Source: Rhodospirillales bacterium
GTDB taxonomy: Bacteria > Pseudomonadota > Alphaproteobacteria > Micavibrionales > UBA1664
NCBI GenBank assembly: GCA_023898805.1
Contig: CP060260.1
Coordinates: 868,001-932,000 of the forward strand
DNA length: 64,000 nt
Direction: 5' to 3'
Shown here: positions 7,282-16,474 of the stretch, piece by piece
Layout of the letters: every line of letters starts with the position of its first letter
Position numbering within the stretch: the first letter of the stretch is position 1
Translations under genes and position numbers: made by a program
Notes under the pieces: generated by a model
The model's database searches: none
What the model was told of the DNA's origin: nothing
What the model saw: only the letters and a program-made list of their open reading frames with translations

Positions 7282-9638
7282 CCAGCATCGACAAGGTCGC
7301 CGTTATCGGTTCCGGCGTCATGGGATCGGGCATCGCCGCCCAGATCGCGAACGCGGGCGTCGAGGTGCTGCTGCTCGACATTGTCCCGAAAGACGCGGGC
7401 GCGCATGACCGTTCAAGGTTCGCGCAAGGCGCAATCGAAAAAATGCTCAAGGCCGATCCCGCGCCGCTGATGCATCCGCGCAACGTGAAACTGATCACGC
7501 CCGGAAATCTGGAAGACGACATCGAAAAAATCGCCCAGTGCGACTGGATCGTCGAAGTGGTGCTGGAGGATCTGGCGGTCAAACACGCGACCTATGAAAA
7601 AATCGAAAAACACCGCCGCAAGGGATCGATCGTTTCCTCCAACACCTCGACCATTCCGCTTGCCAAGCTGGTCGAAGGCCAACCCGAATCCTTCGCCGCC
7701 GACTTCCTGATCACGCACTTTTTCAATCCCGTGCGCTATATGCGCCTGCTTGAAATCGTGATCGGACCCAAGACGCGGCCCGACGCGGTCGCGGCCTTGC
7801 GCGAATTCTGCGACATCCGCCTTGGCAAGGGTGTGGTGGAATGCAAGGACACCCCCGGCTTTATCGTCAACCGCATCCTGACCTTCTGGATGCAGGCGGG
7901 CGTCAACGCCGCGATCGACCGCAACGTGCCCATCGAGGTGGTGGACGCCATCATGGGCAAACCCATCGGCGTGCCCAAGACCGGCATTTTCGGCCTGATC
8001 GATCTGGTCGGCGTGGATTTGATGCCGCATCTTGCGAAATCCCTGCTCTCCACCCTGCCCGATGGCGACGAATACCGCAAAATCTACCGCGACATTCCGC
8101 TGGTGCGTGAAATGATCGCGGGCGGCTACACCGGCCGCAAGGGCAAGGGCGGTTTTTACCGCCTTGACGAAAAGCGCAACAAACTGGCCATCCGGCTCGA
8201 CGCGTCGCCATTCGACCCTGAAAAATCCTACCGCCCCGCCGACAGGCCGAAACTGGAATCCGCCGATGCGGGCAAGGGCGGCCTGCGCGCCGTGGTCCAG
8301 CACCCCGATATCGGCGGCGTTTACGCCTGGGACGTGCTTTCGCAAACGCTCGCCTATGCTGCGGGCCTCGTACCCCAGATCGCGGACAGCGTCGCCGCGG
8401 TGGACGAGGCGATGCGCCTTGGCACCAACTGGAAATTCGGCCCGTTTGAAATGATCGACGCGCTCGGCCCAAAATGGTTCGCCGACAGGCTGAAATCCGA
8501 AGGCCGTCCGGTGCCGCCCCTGCTGGAAAAAATCGGCGACAATTCTTTTTACAAAACCGAAGGCGGCCAGCTGCAATATTTCGGCGTCGACGGCAAATAT
8601 CGCAAACTGGAACGTGCGCAGGGCGTACTGCTTCTGGCCGACTTCAAGCGCGCGGGCAAACCGCTGTTCAAAAACGCGTCGGCCGCGCTTTGGGACGTGG
8701 GCGAAGGCGTGGTGTGCCTTGAATTCACCTCGAAAATGAATGCGATCGACGACCAGATCCATGCCGCGATCCATACCGCCTGCGACCTGATCGAAGGATC
8801 GGATGGCGCGTACAAGGCGTTGGTCGTCTATAATGAAGGTTCCGCCTTCTCGGCGGGGGCCAATCTGGGCCTCGCGCTGTTCGCGATCAACGTCGCTCTC
8901 TGGCCGCAGATCGAGGAACTGGTCGGCGGCGGACAGGAAGCGTACAAACGCTTGAAATACGCGCCCTTCCCGGTCGTGGCCGCGCCCTCCGGCCTTGCCC
9001 TTGGCGGCGGCTGCGAAATCCTGCTGGCATCCGACCACGTACAGGCGCACGCCGAACTTTATTGTGGTCTGGTCGAAGTCGGCGTCGGCCTGATTCCCGG
9101 TTGGGGTGGCTGCAAGGAAATGCTCCAAAGATATTACCGGCGCAGCCTCAAACCCGGCGCCGCCAAGGGGCCGATCCCGCACGTCAAACAGGCCTTTGAA
9201 ACCATTGGCCTCGCCCGCATCGCCAAATCGGCCGATGACGCGCGCGACGTCGGTTACCTGAAAGATACCGACGCGATCACCATGAACCGCGACCGCCTGT
9301 TGTTCGATGCCCGCGCCAAAGCCGCCGAACTGGCGCGGGATTACGCCGCGCCCCAGCCCATGGCGGTGCCCCTGCCGGGCCCGTCGGGGAAATTCGCGCT
9401 CGACCTCGCGCTTTCCGACCTGCGCAAATCGGGCAAGGCCACGCCCTACGACATGGTCGTCAGCGATGCGCTGGCCACGGTGCTGACGGGCGGCCCCGAC
9501 GCCGACCCGACCAAACCGGTGGAGGAAGACGCGCTGCTGCGCCTTGAATACGAGAATTTCATGCAGCTTGTGCGCAAGGACGGCACCCTCGCCCGCATCG
9601 AGCACATGCTCGACAAGGGCAAGCCCCTGCGCAACTAG
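7278..9638 (+). CDS. fadB: 3-hydroxyacyl-CoA dehydrogenase / enoyl-CoA hydratase (FadB/FadN-like)
   Basis: A 786-residue multifunctional beta-oxidation enzyme. The N-terminus has the NAD-binding motif VAVIGSGVMGSGIA (residues 7-20), then the hydroxyacyl-CoA dehydrogenase fold with ITHFFNPVRYMRLLEIV and KDTPGFIVNRIL. A crotonase (enoyl-CoA hydratase) domain follows at the C-terminus (about 470-690: FTSKMNAIDDQIH, PSGLALGGGCEILLASD). The order dehydrogenase-then-hydratase is that of the FadN type, opposite to classical E. coli FadB. ATG 7278 overlaps the upstream stop, so it belongs to the thiolase operon, and its 3-ketoacyl-CoA product is the thiolase substrate. Confidence 0.93.
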   Translation: MTSIDKVAVIGSGVMGSGIAAQIANAGVEVLLLDIVPKDAGAHDRSRFAQGAIEKMLKADPAPLMHPRNVKLITPGNLEDDIEKIAQCDWIVEVVLEDLAVKHATYEKIEKHRRKGSIVSSNTSTIPLAKLVEGQPESFAADFLITHFFNPVRYMRLLEIVIGPKTRPDAVAALREFCDIRLGKGVVECKDTPGFIVNRILTFWMQAGVNAAIDRNVPIEVVDAIMGKPIGVPKTGIFGLIDLVGVDLMPHLAKSLLSTLPDGDEYRKIYRDIPLVREMIAGGYTGRKGKGGFYRLDEKRNKLAIRLDASPFDPEKSYRPADRPKLESADAGKGGLRAVVQHPDIGGVYAWDVLSQTLAYAAGLVPQIADSVAAVDEAMRLGTNWKFGPFEMIDALGPKWFADRLKSEGRPVPPLLEKIGDNSFYKTEGGQLQYFGVDGKYRKLERAQGVLLLADFKRAGKPLFKNASAALWDVGEGVVCLEFTSKMNAIDDQIHAAIHTACDLIEGSDGAYKALVVYNEGSAFSAGANLGLALFAINVALWPQIEELVGGGQEAYKRLKYAPFPVVAAPSGLALGGGCEILLASDHVQAHAELYCGLVEVGVGLIPGWGGCKEMLQRYYRRSLKPGAAKGPIPHVKQAFETIGLARIAKSADDARDVGYLKDTDAITMNRDRLLFDARAKAAELARDYAAPQPMAVPLPGPSGKFALDLALSDLRKSGKATPYDMVVSDALATVLTGGPDADPTKPVEEDALLRLEYENFMQLVRKDGTLARIEHMLDKGKPLRN

Positions 9639-9697
9639 GTAACAGTAAATTGGGTCGCCGGGGTTGAATTCAAGACACGGCATGCCAATATGGGACC

Positions 9698-11158
9698 ATG
9701 CTTCGGAACCTGAAATTCGCGCTTTTTTTCCTCGCCCTTTCGCTGTGCGCCGCATCCGCCGCGCCTGTATGGGCGCAAGCCACCGGCACGCCACCGGCAA
9801 AGGCCAGCGTCACCGTTTCGCAGGACGATCTTAAAAAACTGATCACCACGCTGGAAAGCGACACCGCGCGCACCGAATTCATCCAGAATTTGAAGGCCCT
9901 TGAAAAAACGCAAGCCCAGCCCGGGGATATGGACGAAGGGCAAGAAACCATTGCCCCGTTGACCAAGACTCTGGGCGTCGACAACTTTACAAACAAACTG
10001 ATCGACCGGTATCAGAATTTCCTTGCGCGCAACAACCTCAAGGGCTCGACCGTCGGACGGATCGGCCTCTCGCTGCTGACCGCGCTTTTGGGGGTCGGAT
10101 TGGTCTTTTTCTTCCGGCGCGGCGCGACCAAGGCCTTGTACTGGACCGACCGCGCGGTCAAATGGCTGGACATGCCGGCGGCGCGCCTGCGTTTTTACGC
10201 GCGCGTTCTGCGCTTTGTCGTCACCATCGGCCTGCTGGGGCTGATGCTTTACAGCCTGATGCTGATCTGGGGAGTTGAATCCGATTACAACCCGTTTGAA
10301 AGCGAATGGTTCCGTCACAGTATCGGCATGATCATCAACGTTGGCTTCGTCATCGCGCTGGCCACCATCGTCTGGGAAATCCTCAACGCCATCCTGCATT
10401 TGACCTTCGTACGCCTGGATGGCGCGAATTCCAGCCGCGTTTCCACCATCCTGCCGATCGTGCGCAACATTGCTTTCATGGCGTTCGCGCTTGTCTTTTT
10501 CCTGATGCTGCTTTCCGAAATCGGCATCAATATCCTGCCCTTGCTGGCCGGCGCAGGCATCGTCGGCGTTGCCATCGGCTTCGGCGCACAGACGATGGTC
10601 AAGGATTTCCTCTCCGGTTTCACCCTGATCCTCGAAGACGTGATGCGCGTGGGCGATGTCGTCAGTATAGGCGGCCATAGCGGCGTGATCGAAAAAATTA
10701 CGCTACGCAAGATCCAGCTGCGCGATTACGACGGCGCCGTCTATACCGTGCCCTACAGCGCGATTACGACCGTGACCAACCGCACCAAGGATTTCGGCAT
10801 GTACGTGTTTGAAATGGGCGTAGCCTATAAGGAGGATACGGACCGCGTGGTCGAGGTGATGCGCACGGTATCCGCAGAATTGCGGGCCGACCCGGCCTTT
10901 CGTGACCGGATTCTCGACGATCTGGAAATCGCGGGCGTCGACCGCTTTGCCGATTCCTCGGTCGTCATCAAGGCGCGCATCAAGACCCTGCCGATCCAGC
11001 AATGGAACATCGGGCGCGAATTCAACCGCCGCATGAAAAAAGCCTTCGATCAGGCGGGGATCGAGATACCGTTCCCGCAACAGGTCACCTGGAACATGAA
11101 TCCGCCGGTGACGGTGGTGCAGGAACGCCGTATCCACGAAGATAAAGCCAAATCCTGA
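9698..11158 (+). CDS. MscS-family mechanosensitive channel
   Basis: A 486-residue membrane protein. A signal peptide (cleavage near VWAQA) is followed by a short periplasmic helical region and four to five membrane spans. The pore-lining MscS helix and beta-domain entrance are clear at about 284-315 (LAGAGIVGVAIGFGAQ, then KDFLSGFTLILEDVMRVGD). The C-terminal soluble domain (GVIEKITLRKIQLRDYDG, VPYSAI) matches the cytoplasmic vestibule. Known members release solutes on hypo-osmotic shock. It stands alone, 60 bases after the fad operon, and ends two bases before a convergent hydrolase. Confidence 0.92.
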   Translation: MLRNLKFALFFLALSLCAASAAPVWAQATGTPPAKASVTVSQDDLKKLITTLESDTARTEFIQNLKALEKTQAQPGDMDEGQETIAPLTKTLGVDNFTNKLIDRYQNFLARNNLKGSTVGRIGLSLLTALLGVGLVFFFRRGATKALYWTDRAVKWLDMPAARLRFYARVLRFVVTIGLLGLMLYSLMLIWGVESDYNPFESEWFRHSIGMIINVGFVIALATIVWEILNAILHLTFVRLDGANSSRVSTILPIVRNIAFMAFALVFFLMLLSEIGINILPLLAGAGIVGVAIGFGAQTMVKDFLSGFTLILEDVMRVGDVVSIGGHSGVIEKITLRKIQLRDYDGAVYTVPYSAITTVTNRTKDFGMYVFEMGVAYKEDTDRVVEVMRTVSAELRADPAFRDRILDDLEIAGVDRFADSSVVIKARIKTLPIQQWNIGREFNRRMKKAFDQAGIEIPFPQQVTWNMNPPVTVVQERRIHEDKAKS

Positions 11159-11160
11159 CT

Positions 11161-12099
11161 TTAGCGTTTGCGGAATTCGCCCCGGCCGCTGGCCCAGTGC
11201 GCAGCGTGGGAATCGATCCAGCCGCGCGCGCCTTCGTCGCGGTTGAGCCACGCATCCCACCACGCATGCGCCGCGATGCAGATCATGTCCTGATGCGCCT
11301 CGATCCCGTCATAGGCTTCAAGCTGCCCGCGCGACCCGTTGAACACCATGTGGTCCCCACCCTCCAGCACGAACAGATACTGGTCGACGTCGCCCGCACC
11401 CGTGAACACCTCGACCCGCCGCTCCATGCCGAACCCTTCGACCGGGCTTAAATCCTCGGTCCCGGTGATGTGCAAAAGCGGCCGCTTGATCGACTGGTAT
11501 ACGTTTTCCCCGCCAAGCTGGTGCCGGAACGCAGGCACGGGACTGTATAATACACCTGCCAGAAACCGCCCGTCGCTGAGGTCTTCGGGCACCTCGCGCC
11601 CCGCCAGTTGGCCGCAGATCACCTGCGTGGTCAGCGCGCCGAAAGAATGGCCGGACATACCCAGCCGCGAAAAATCCATGCGCCCGCGGTAAAAATCATC
11701 CCGCGCATTCATCTCCATCAGCCGGTCGAGCGCGAACGGCACGTCCAGATAACGGTTGCGGACCGTTTCCCACGGGATATGCGCGTTGCGGATATTGTCC
11801 CATGGATGTCCCGGCATCCCGCGCCACAGACTGTCGTCCGTGCCGTCGTGCTGGATATGGATGTGCAAAAACCCGTGACTGGCCAGATACCGGCCCAGAT
11901 ACCCCGCCCCGTCGCGCGTGCCGCCCAGCCCATGCGACCAAATTACGACCGGATAAGGCCCGGAATCGAGCGTTTCAGGCCGGTAGATTTTATAAGGCAC
12001 CGTGCGCCCGCGCGCGGCGTCAACCCATTCGCCCTTGTCGATGCGCACATCCAGCGGGCCGCGCGCGGCCTCGGTTTCAATTGTCCAGTGAACGGCCAT
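11161..12099 (-). CDS. Alpha/beta hydrolase (dienelactone hydrolase / PAF-acetylhydrolase-like)
   Basis: A 312-residue cytoplasmic hydrolase with no signal peptide. The oxyanion strand VVIWSHGLGGTRDG, nucleophile elbow GMSGHSFGALT (Ser in G-H-S-F-G), a late acid in ITGTEDLSPVEG and a histidine in GGDHMVF form a plausible catalytic triad. The HGLGG and GHSFG arrangement resembles predicted dienelactone hydrolase or platelet-activating-factor acetylhydrolase relatives; the substrate is unknown. The start overlaps the sspB stop as TAATG, so it is translationally coupled to sspB. The 3' end abuts the convergent mscS. Confidence 0.87.
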   Translation of the reverse strand: MAVHWTIETEAARGPLDVRIDKGEWVDAARGRTVPYKIYRPETLDSGPYPVVIWSHGLGGTRDGAGYLGRYLASHGFLHIHIQHDGTDDSLWRGMPGHPWDNIRNAHIPWETVRNRYLDVPFALDRLMEMNARDDFYRGRMDFSRLGMSGHSFGALTTQVICGQLAGREVPEDLSDGRFLAGVLYSPVPAFRHQLGGENVYQSIKRPLLHITGTEDLSPVEGFGMERRVEVFTGAGDVDQYLFVLEGGDHMVFNGSRGQLEAYDGIEAHQDMICIAAHAWWDAWLNRDEGARGWIDSHAAHWASGRGEFRKR

Positions 12100-12596
12100 T
12101 ATTTCTTGCGGAACTGGTCAAGGCTCACCACCTCGCCCGATTTCTGCGCGGCGTCCTTGTCCGCCTTTTCGCCTTTTTCGGCCTTGGGCTTTTTGCCTTT
12201 TGGCTTGTCGCCGTCGCCTTCCGCGCCTTCCAGCGGCTGGAACTGCAACGCGAAATTAACCGATGGATCGGCAAAGATGGTGATCGCGGGCAGCGGGATT
12301 TCCAGCCGCTCCGGCACGTTGTTGAACGACAGCGTCACCCGCATCATCTCGTCGTCGACCTCAAGATCGTAAAACTGGTACTGCAGCACGATGGTCATTT
12401 CGCCGGGATAGCGTTCGCTCAGGTAATCCGGAATCTTCACCCCATCATGCTCGGTCAGGAAGGTGATGTAAAAATGGTGGTCGCCCGAAAGCCCGTCGCG
12501 GATGACCTCGCGTACCGCCTCGCGTACCACGCCGCGCAGCGCCCGTTCGACCATCCGGTCGTAGCGCAGGATTTCGTCGTCTTTCTTGGAAGCCAT
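12099..12596 (-). CDS. sspB: SspB family ClpXP adaptor (alphaproteobacterial type)
   Basis: A 165-residue protein of the stringent starvation protein B / DUF1321 family, which tethers ssrA-tagged and other substrates to ClpX. The family core begins YDRMVERALRGVVREAVRE and contains HHFYITFLTEHDGV and YPGEMTIVLQYQFYDLEV. A Lys/Glu/Asp-rich flexible linker (about 125-150) leads to the C-terminal VVSLDQFRKK, the expected short ClpX-binding tail. The linker-plus-tail layout is standard. It is cotranscribed with the alpha/beta hydrolase and divergent from the prepilin peptidase gene. Confidence 0.93.
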   Translation of the reverse strand: MASKKDDEILRYDRMVERALRGVVREAVREVIRDGLSGDHHFYITFLTEHDGVKIPDYLSERYPGEMTIVLQYQFYDLEVDDEMMRVTLSFNNVPERLEIPLPAITIFADPSVNFALQFQPLEGAEGDGDKPKGKKPKAEKGEKADKDAAQKSGEVVSLDQFRKK

Positions 12597-12746
12597 CTGT
12601 TTCGTCTTTTTGCTGTGCGAATCTTTTTCCTAACCTACCAAACAACGCCCGCGCGTCAAACCGCTTGCGCACGGACGTCTTCAAAAAATGCTTATGAAAA
12701 CGCTTTATACCTTGTCGGAACGCGGGCCATCCCCTAGCTTGAGGCC

Positions 12747-13277
12747 ATGTTCCTTTGGCCTTCCATCGCCGTCTGCATCCTGTTTTTTTTCGGTTTTCTG
12801 CTCGTCGCATGGCTGTGCGCGATCGACCTGAAACTTCGCCTTCTGCCCGACGAACTGGTGTTCGCGCTGGCGGTGTGCGGCGTTCTTTTCCGCTGGGCCG
12901 CCTGGCCTTATGTCGGCCCGTGGTGGGACGCGGCGGCGGGTGCGGCGGCGGGTGCGGGCGCGCTAGGCCTGATCCGGCTGGTGGCGAACCGCATCTACGG
13001 CTTTGAAACGATGGGACTGGGCGACATCAAGCTGATCGGCGCGGCGGGTATCTGGCTTGGCCTCGAAGGCGCGATCGAGGCGCTGTGCGCGGGCGCGATG
13101 ATGGGTCTGCTGCACGGCATCGCCCTGCTGGTCTGGCAACGATGCCGCAACGGCAAATCCGACTCTTTCCGCGAAATGACCATTCCCGCAGGGCCCGGCT
13201 TCTGCGCGGGCGCGGTGCTGGTCGCCGTCATCCGCTTCGCCCCCGCCCTGCCCCTGTTCGCGACGGGGGCGGGATGA
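12747..13277 (+). CDS. Type IV prepilin peptidase, A24 family (catalytic domain only)
   Basis: A 176-residue polytopic membrane protease. Both catalytic aspartates are in place: AIDLKLRLLPDEL in the first loop and the GxGD motif GLGDIKL at about residues 91-97. It lacks the N-terminal zinc-ribbon methyltransferase part of PilD, like CpaA/TadV-type enzymes. No pilin or tad genes occur in the window, so its substrate is elsewhere. Its stop overlaps the CoA-transferase ATG (ATGA at 13274-13277), an unexpected partner. Confidence 0.88.
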   Translation: MFLWPSIAVCILFFFGFLLVAWLCAIDLKLRLLPDELVFALAVCGVLFRWAAWPYVGPWWDAAAGAAAGAGALGLIRLVANRIYGFETMGLGDIKLIGAAGIWLGLEGAIEALCAGAMMGLLHGIALLVWQRCRNGKSDSFREMTIPAGPGFCAGAVLVAVIRFAPALPLFATGAG

Positions 13278-14464
13278 CCGGGGCGAACGGGCCGCTTAAG
13301 AACATCAGGGTGGTCGACCTGACCCGCGTGCTGGCGGGGCCTGTCTGCACCCAGATGCTTGGCGACCTCGGCGCCGACGTAATCAAGATCGAACGCCCGC
13401 CGGAAGGCGACGACACCCGCGCCTGGGGGCCGCCTTTTCTTAAAGACGGCGAAGGACGGGAAACGGACGAAAGCGCCTATTATCTTTCCGCCAACCGCAA
13501 CAAACGCTCGGTGGTGCTGGACCTTGCGCGCGAACAGGACCGCGAAAAACTGCACGCCCTGCTGCGCGATGCCGACGTGCTGGTTGAAAACTTCAAGGTC
13601 GGAAGTCTTGCGCGCCTTGGCTTTGGCTATGAACAGCTTAAAACCCGCTATCCCCGGCTGGTTTATGCCTCGATCACGGGCTTCGGCCAGACGGGGCCAT
13701 GGGCGCAGGAACCCGGCTATGACTTCATCATTCAGGGCCTGTCCGGGTTTATGAGCGTCACCGGCGAACCCTCAGGTGGGCCGGTCAAGGCGGGGGTTGC
13801 GATCATCGACTACGTCACGGGCCTCAATACCGTGATCGGTATTCTGGCCGCCTTGCGCGCGCGCGATGAAACCGGGCGCGGCCAGCATGTCGATCTGGCG
13901 CTGCTTGATTCCGCCCTCGCGATGCTCACCAATATCGCGCAATACGCGCTGACCAGCGGACAAAACCCGCCGCGCGTCGGCAACGCGCACACGACGATCG
14001 TGCCCTACAACGCCTTTCAGGCGGCGGACGGCTGGGTCATTCTGGCGGTAGGCAACGACCATCAGTTCGCACATTTTTGTGAATTCGCGGGCCGCCCCGA
14101 ACTCGCGCGCGATCAACGCTTTGCGACCAACGAACAGCGCGTCATCCACCGCGAGACCCTGACTCCGATGATCGCGCAGATAATCGCCGCGCACCCGGTC
14201 AAACACTGGATGGAAGGCCTGATCGCGCGCGGCGTGCCCTGCGGGCCGGTCAATTCGATGCTTGATGCGCTCCACCTGCCGCAATTACACGCGCGCGACA
14301 TGATCGTGCATATGGACCACCCTGCCGCGCCTGCGCCCATTGCGCTGGTCGGCAATCCGGTCAAACTTTCGGAAACCCCCGTCGCCTACCGCCGCGCGCC
14401 GCCGGTCATGGGTGCGGATCAGGACGGGGTTTTCAGCAACGGCGCGAAATCGGAAACGAACTGA
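13274..14464 (+). CDS. CaiB/BaiF family (class III) CoA-transferase
   Basis: A 396-residue enzyme starting at the ATG that overlaps the prepilin peptidase stop. The family N-terminus IRVVDLTRVLAGPVCTQ and GADVIKIERPPEGDDTR is clear, followed by LSANRNKRSVVLDL, ENFKVG and the likely active-site aspartate region VAIIDYVTGLN. Such enzymes move CoA between carboxylic acids through an aspartyl anhydride; donor and acceptor cannot be deduced. Its last 46 bases overlap, antisense, the end of the TSUP transporter gene. Confidence 0.92.
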   Translation: MTGANGPLKNIRVVDLTRVLAGPVCTQMLGDLGADVIKIERPPEGDDTRAWGPPFLKDGEGRETDESAYYLSANRNKRSVVLDLAREQDREKLHALLRDADVLVENFKVGSLARLGFGYEQLKTRYPRLVYASITGFGQTGPWAQEPGYDFIIQGLSGFMSVTGEPSGGPVKAGVAIIDYVTGLNTVIGILAALRARDETGRGQHVDLALLDSALAMLTNIAQYALTSGQNPPRVGNAHTTIVPYNAFQAADGWVILAVGNDHQFAHFCEFAGRPELARDQRFATNEQRVIHRETLTPMIAQIIAAHPVKHWMEGLIARGVPCGPVNSMLDALHLPQLHARDMIVHMDHPAAPAPIALVGNPVKLSETPVAYRRAPPVMGADQDGVFSNGAKSETN

Positions 14465-15186
14465 TACCCGGCGACACAAAACGCCAGCGCGAAACTGGCG
14501 TACAGGACCGATTTTTGCACGCGCGGCGAAAGCCCGCCCAACCGGTTGAGCATCAACCCCCCGGTATAACCGCCGACCAGTGCGCCCGCGGACCACGGCA
14601 CCCAGATTGCCGCGACCAGATTGCCGTGCAGCCAGTGCGTCACGACCGCCGAGATGACCAAAAGAAACTCGACGAACCGCGCCTGTATCTTGACGAAGGC
14701 GATATCCGCATCGTCCGGGAATTTCAGCCGCAACAACGCCAGCAACAAGACCCCGATGCCCGCGCCGAACAACCCCGCATAAATCCCGATCAAGAACGCG
14801 GCGGCATGAAAGGTTTTTTCGCTGATAAAAGGCGCAAGCCGCGGCGCCCAAACCGCCAGCATGATCGACACGACAACGGCGGGGAACAGCCATATCTGGC
14901 TTAACTGCGCGATCGCCGACGCGCCGATGACGGTGCCAACCAGTGCCAGCGTGGAAATTTTCAAATTCTGGCGATAGGCGATCTGCGAATGCGTCGATAC
15001 GGTCGAACCGATGCTGCGGAAAAAACTGCCGGTTTTCGCGTTGCCGACGATGACGCCGAACCCGGCCTGCGGGAATAAGGCCTGCATCAGCGGAATGGTG
15101 AAAAACATCGTCCCGCCGAAAACCACCGCTGCGATTCCCAAAACGAACCCCGCCGGCACCAACAGCCAGGATTCAATTTCCCACAA
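14419..15186 (-). CDS. TSUP (TauE/SafE) family membrane transporter
   Basis: A 255-residue protein with about eight hydrophobic segments and two inverted halves typical of the sulfite exporter TauE/SafE (DUF81) family: AAVVFGGTMFFTIPLMQALFP in the first half and IYAGLFGAGIGVLLLALL in the second. Members export or import sulfur-containing anions and other organic acids; substrate unassigned. It starts inside the last codons of pyrC (14-base overlap), so it is probably the third gene of the pyrB-pyrC transcript. Confidence 0.88.
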   Translation of the reverse strand: MWEIESWLLVPAGFVLGIAAVVFGGTMFFTIPLMQALFPQAGFGVIVGNAKTGSFFRSIGSTVSTHSQIAYRQNLKISTLALVGTVIGASAIAQLSQIWLFPAVVVSIMLAVWAPRLAPFISEKTFHAAAFLIGIYAGLFGAGIGVLLLALLRLKFPDDADIAFVKIQARFVEFLLVISAVVTHWLHGNLVAAIWVPWSAGALVGGYTGGLMLNRLGGLSPRVQKSVLYASFALAFCVAGYQFVSDFAPLLKTPS

Positions 15187-16474
15187 TCGACCCTCCGGCG
15201 AATTTCACGCGCCCGCCGACGATGGTGTATTCTGCCTTTCCGGTCAGTTTTTTGCCGTCGAAAACGCAGTTTTTGCCTTTGGAAAAACTTTCGCGCGCAT
15301 CGACAACCCAACTTTTCTTGGTATCGAATATCGCGATGTCCGCATCCGCGCCGACGGAAAGCGTGCCTTTTTCGATGCGCAGGATCTTCGCGGGCTCCAC
15401 CGTCATCTTGGATATGCCCTTGGCCAGCGAAATATGCCCGGCCCGGACCAGATAGCTATGCATCACCGCGAAACTGGTTTCCAACCCCGTCGACCCGAAC
15501 GCGGCATGAACGAACGGCTCCAGCTTGTCCGGCTCGATATGCGGCGCGTGGTCCGTGGTGAACGCGTCTACCGTATCGTCCTTGATGCCGGCGATGACAG
15601 CGGCGATATGCTCGGCCGAACGCAGCGGCGGATACATTTTCGCGTTGGTGTTGTAGCCAAGGCATTCTTCGTCGCTCAGCGCGAAATGCTGGACCGAGAC
15701 TTCGGCGGTGACGTTGCGCCGCTCGGATTTTTTTGTGGCGCGGATCGCGGCAATGGCGCCTTCCGACGAATTGTGCAGAAGATGCAGCCGCGCGCCACAC
15801 AGATTGGCCAGCAAGATGTTTTTGACGACGGCCAGGTCCTCCGACGCGGCAGACGTCCCCGGCAGGCCAAGCTGCGTCGAAACCCAACCTTCGTGCATCA
15901 CGCCACCGGCGGTCAGGGATTCGGTTTCGCAATGGCTCATCAACAATATGTCGCAGGTCTTGGTGTATTCCAGCGCGCGGCGCAGGATGTTTTCATCCTG
16001 CACGTCCACCCCGTCGTCGGTGACGGCGACTGCGCCGGATTTCTTCAACTCGTTGATCTCGGCCAGCATCGAGCCCTGTTGCCCGCGCGTAATCGCGCCG
16101 GTCGGGTAGACATTGACCAGATCGACCTCCCGCGCGCGCTTGAGCACGAATTCGATCACCGTCTGGTTGTCGGCGACCGGCGTCGTGTTGGGCATGGCGA
16201 CGACCGAGGTCACCCCGCCCGCCAGCGCCGCGCGGGATGCCGTTTCGATCGTCTCGCGGTCCTCGCGCCCCGGCTCGCGCATATGCACCTGCAGGTCGAT
16301 CAGGCCCGGTGTGACGGTAAGCCCCTTGGCATCGATGACCGTACCGGCCCCGGATTTGAGGTTCTTGCCCACGCCCGCGATTTTCCCGTCGCGCACCAGA
16401 ATATCGGCCGGACCGTCCAGCCCGTTCGCAGGATCGACGACATGGCCGCCGCGGATCAGAAGATCGCCGCTCAT
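15173..16474 (-). CDS. pyrC: Dihydroorotase, class I, with altered metal-binding motif
   Basis: A 433-residue amidohydrolase; in pyrimidine synthesis it cyclises carbamoyl-aspartate. The start at 16474 overlaps the pyrB stop (ATGA) and gives MSGDLLIRGGHVVDPANG. Family segments include MPNTTP, LLMSHCETE and AFTTDHAPH. In the usual D-x-H-x-H-x-R-E-P-G metal motif the first His is replaced by Gln: DLQVHMREPG. The usual P-H-H region reads VQHFALSDE. Many alphaproteobacterial pyrB operons carry active and inactive dihydroorotase forms, so this could be a low-activity or structural copy. Identity is firm, activity is not. Confidence 0.9.
   Translation of the reverse strand: MSGDLLIRGGHVVDPANGLDGPADILVRDGKIAGVGKNLKSGAGTVIDAKGLTVTPGLIDLQVHMREPGREDRETIETASRAALAGGVTSVVAMPNTTPVADNQTVIEFVLKRAREVDLVNVYPTGAITRGQQGSMLAEINELKKSGAVAVTDDGVDVQDENILRRALEYTKTCDILLMSHCETESLTAGGVMHEGWVSTQLGLPGTSAASEDLAVVKNILLANLCGARLHLLHNSSEGAIAAIRATKKSERRNVTAEVSVQHFALSDEECLGYNTNAKMYPPLRSAEHIAAVIAGIKDDTVDAFTTDHAPHIEPDKLEPFVHAAFGSTGLETSFAVMHSYLVRAGHISLAKGISKMTVEPAKILRIEKGTLSVGADADIAIFDTKKSWVVDARESFSKGKNCVFDGKKLTGKAEYTIVGGRVKFAGGSIVGN

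Noticed and set aside
7413..9800. 795-codon open frame antisense to the fadB-like gene
   Set aside because: A shadow of high-GC codon bias; the plus strand holds a full multifunctional enzyme.
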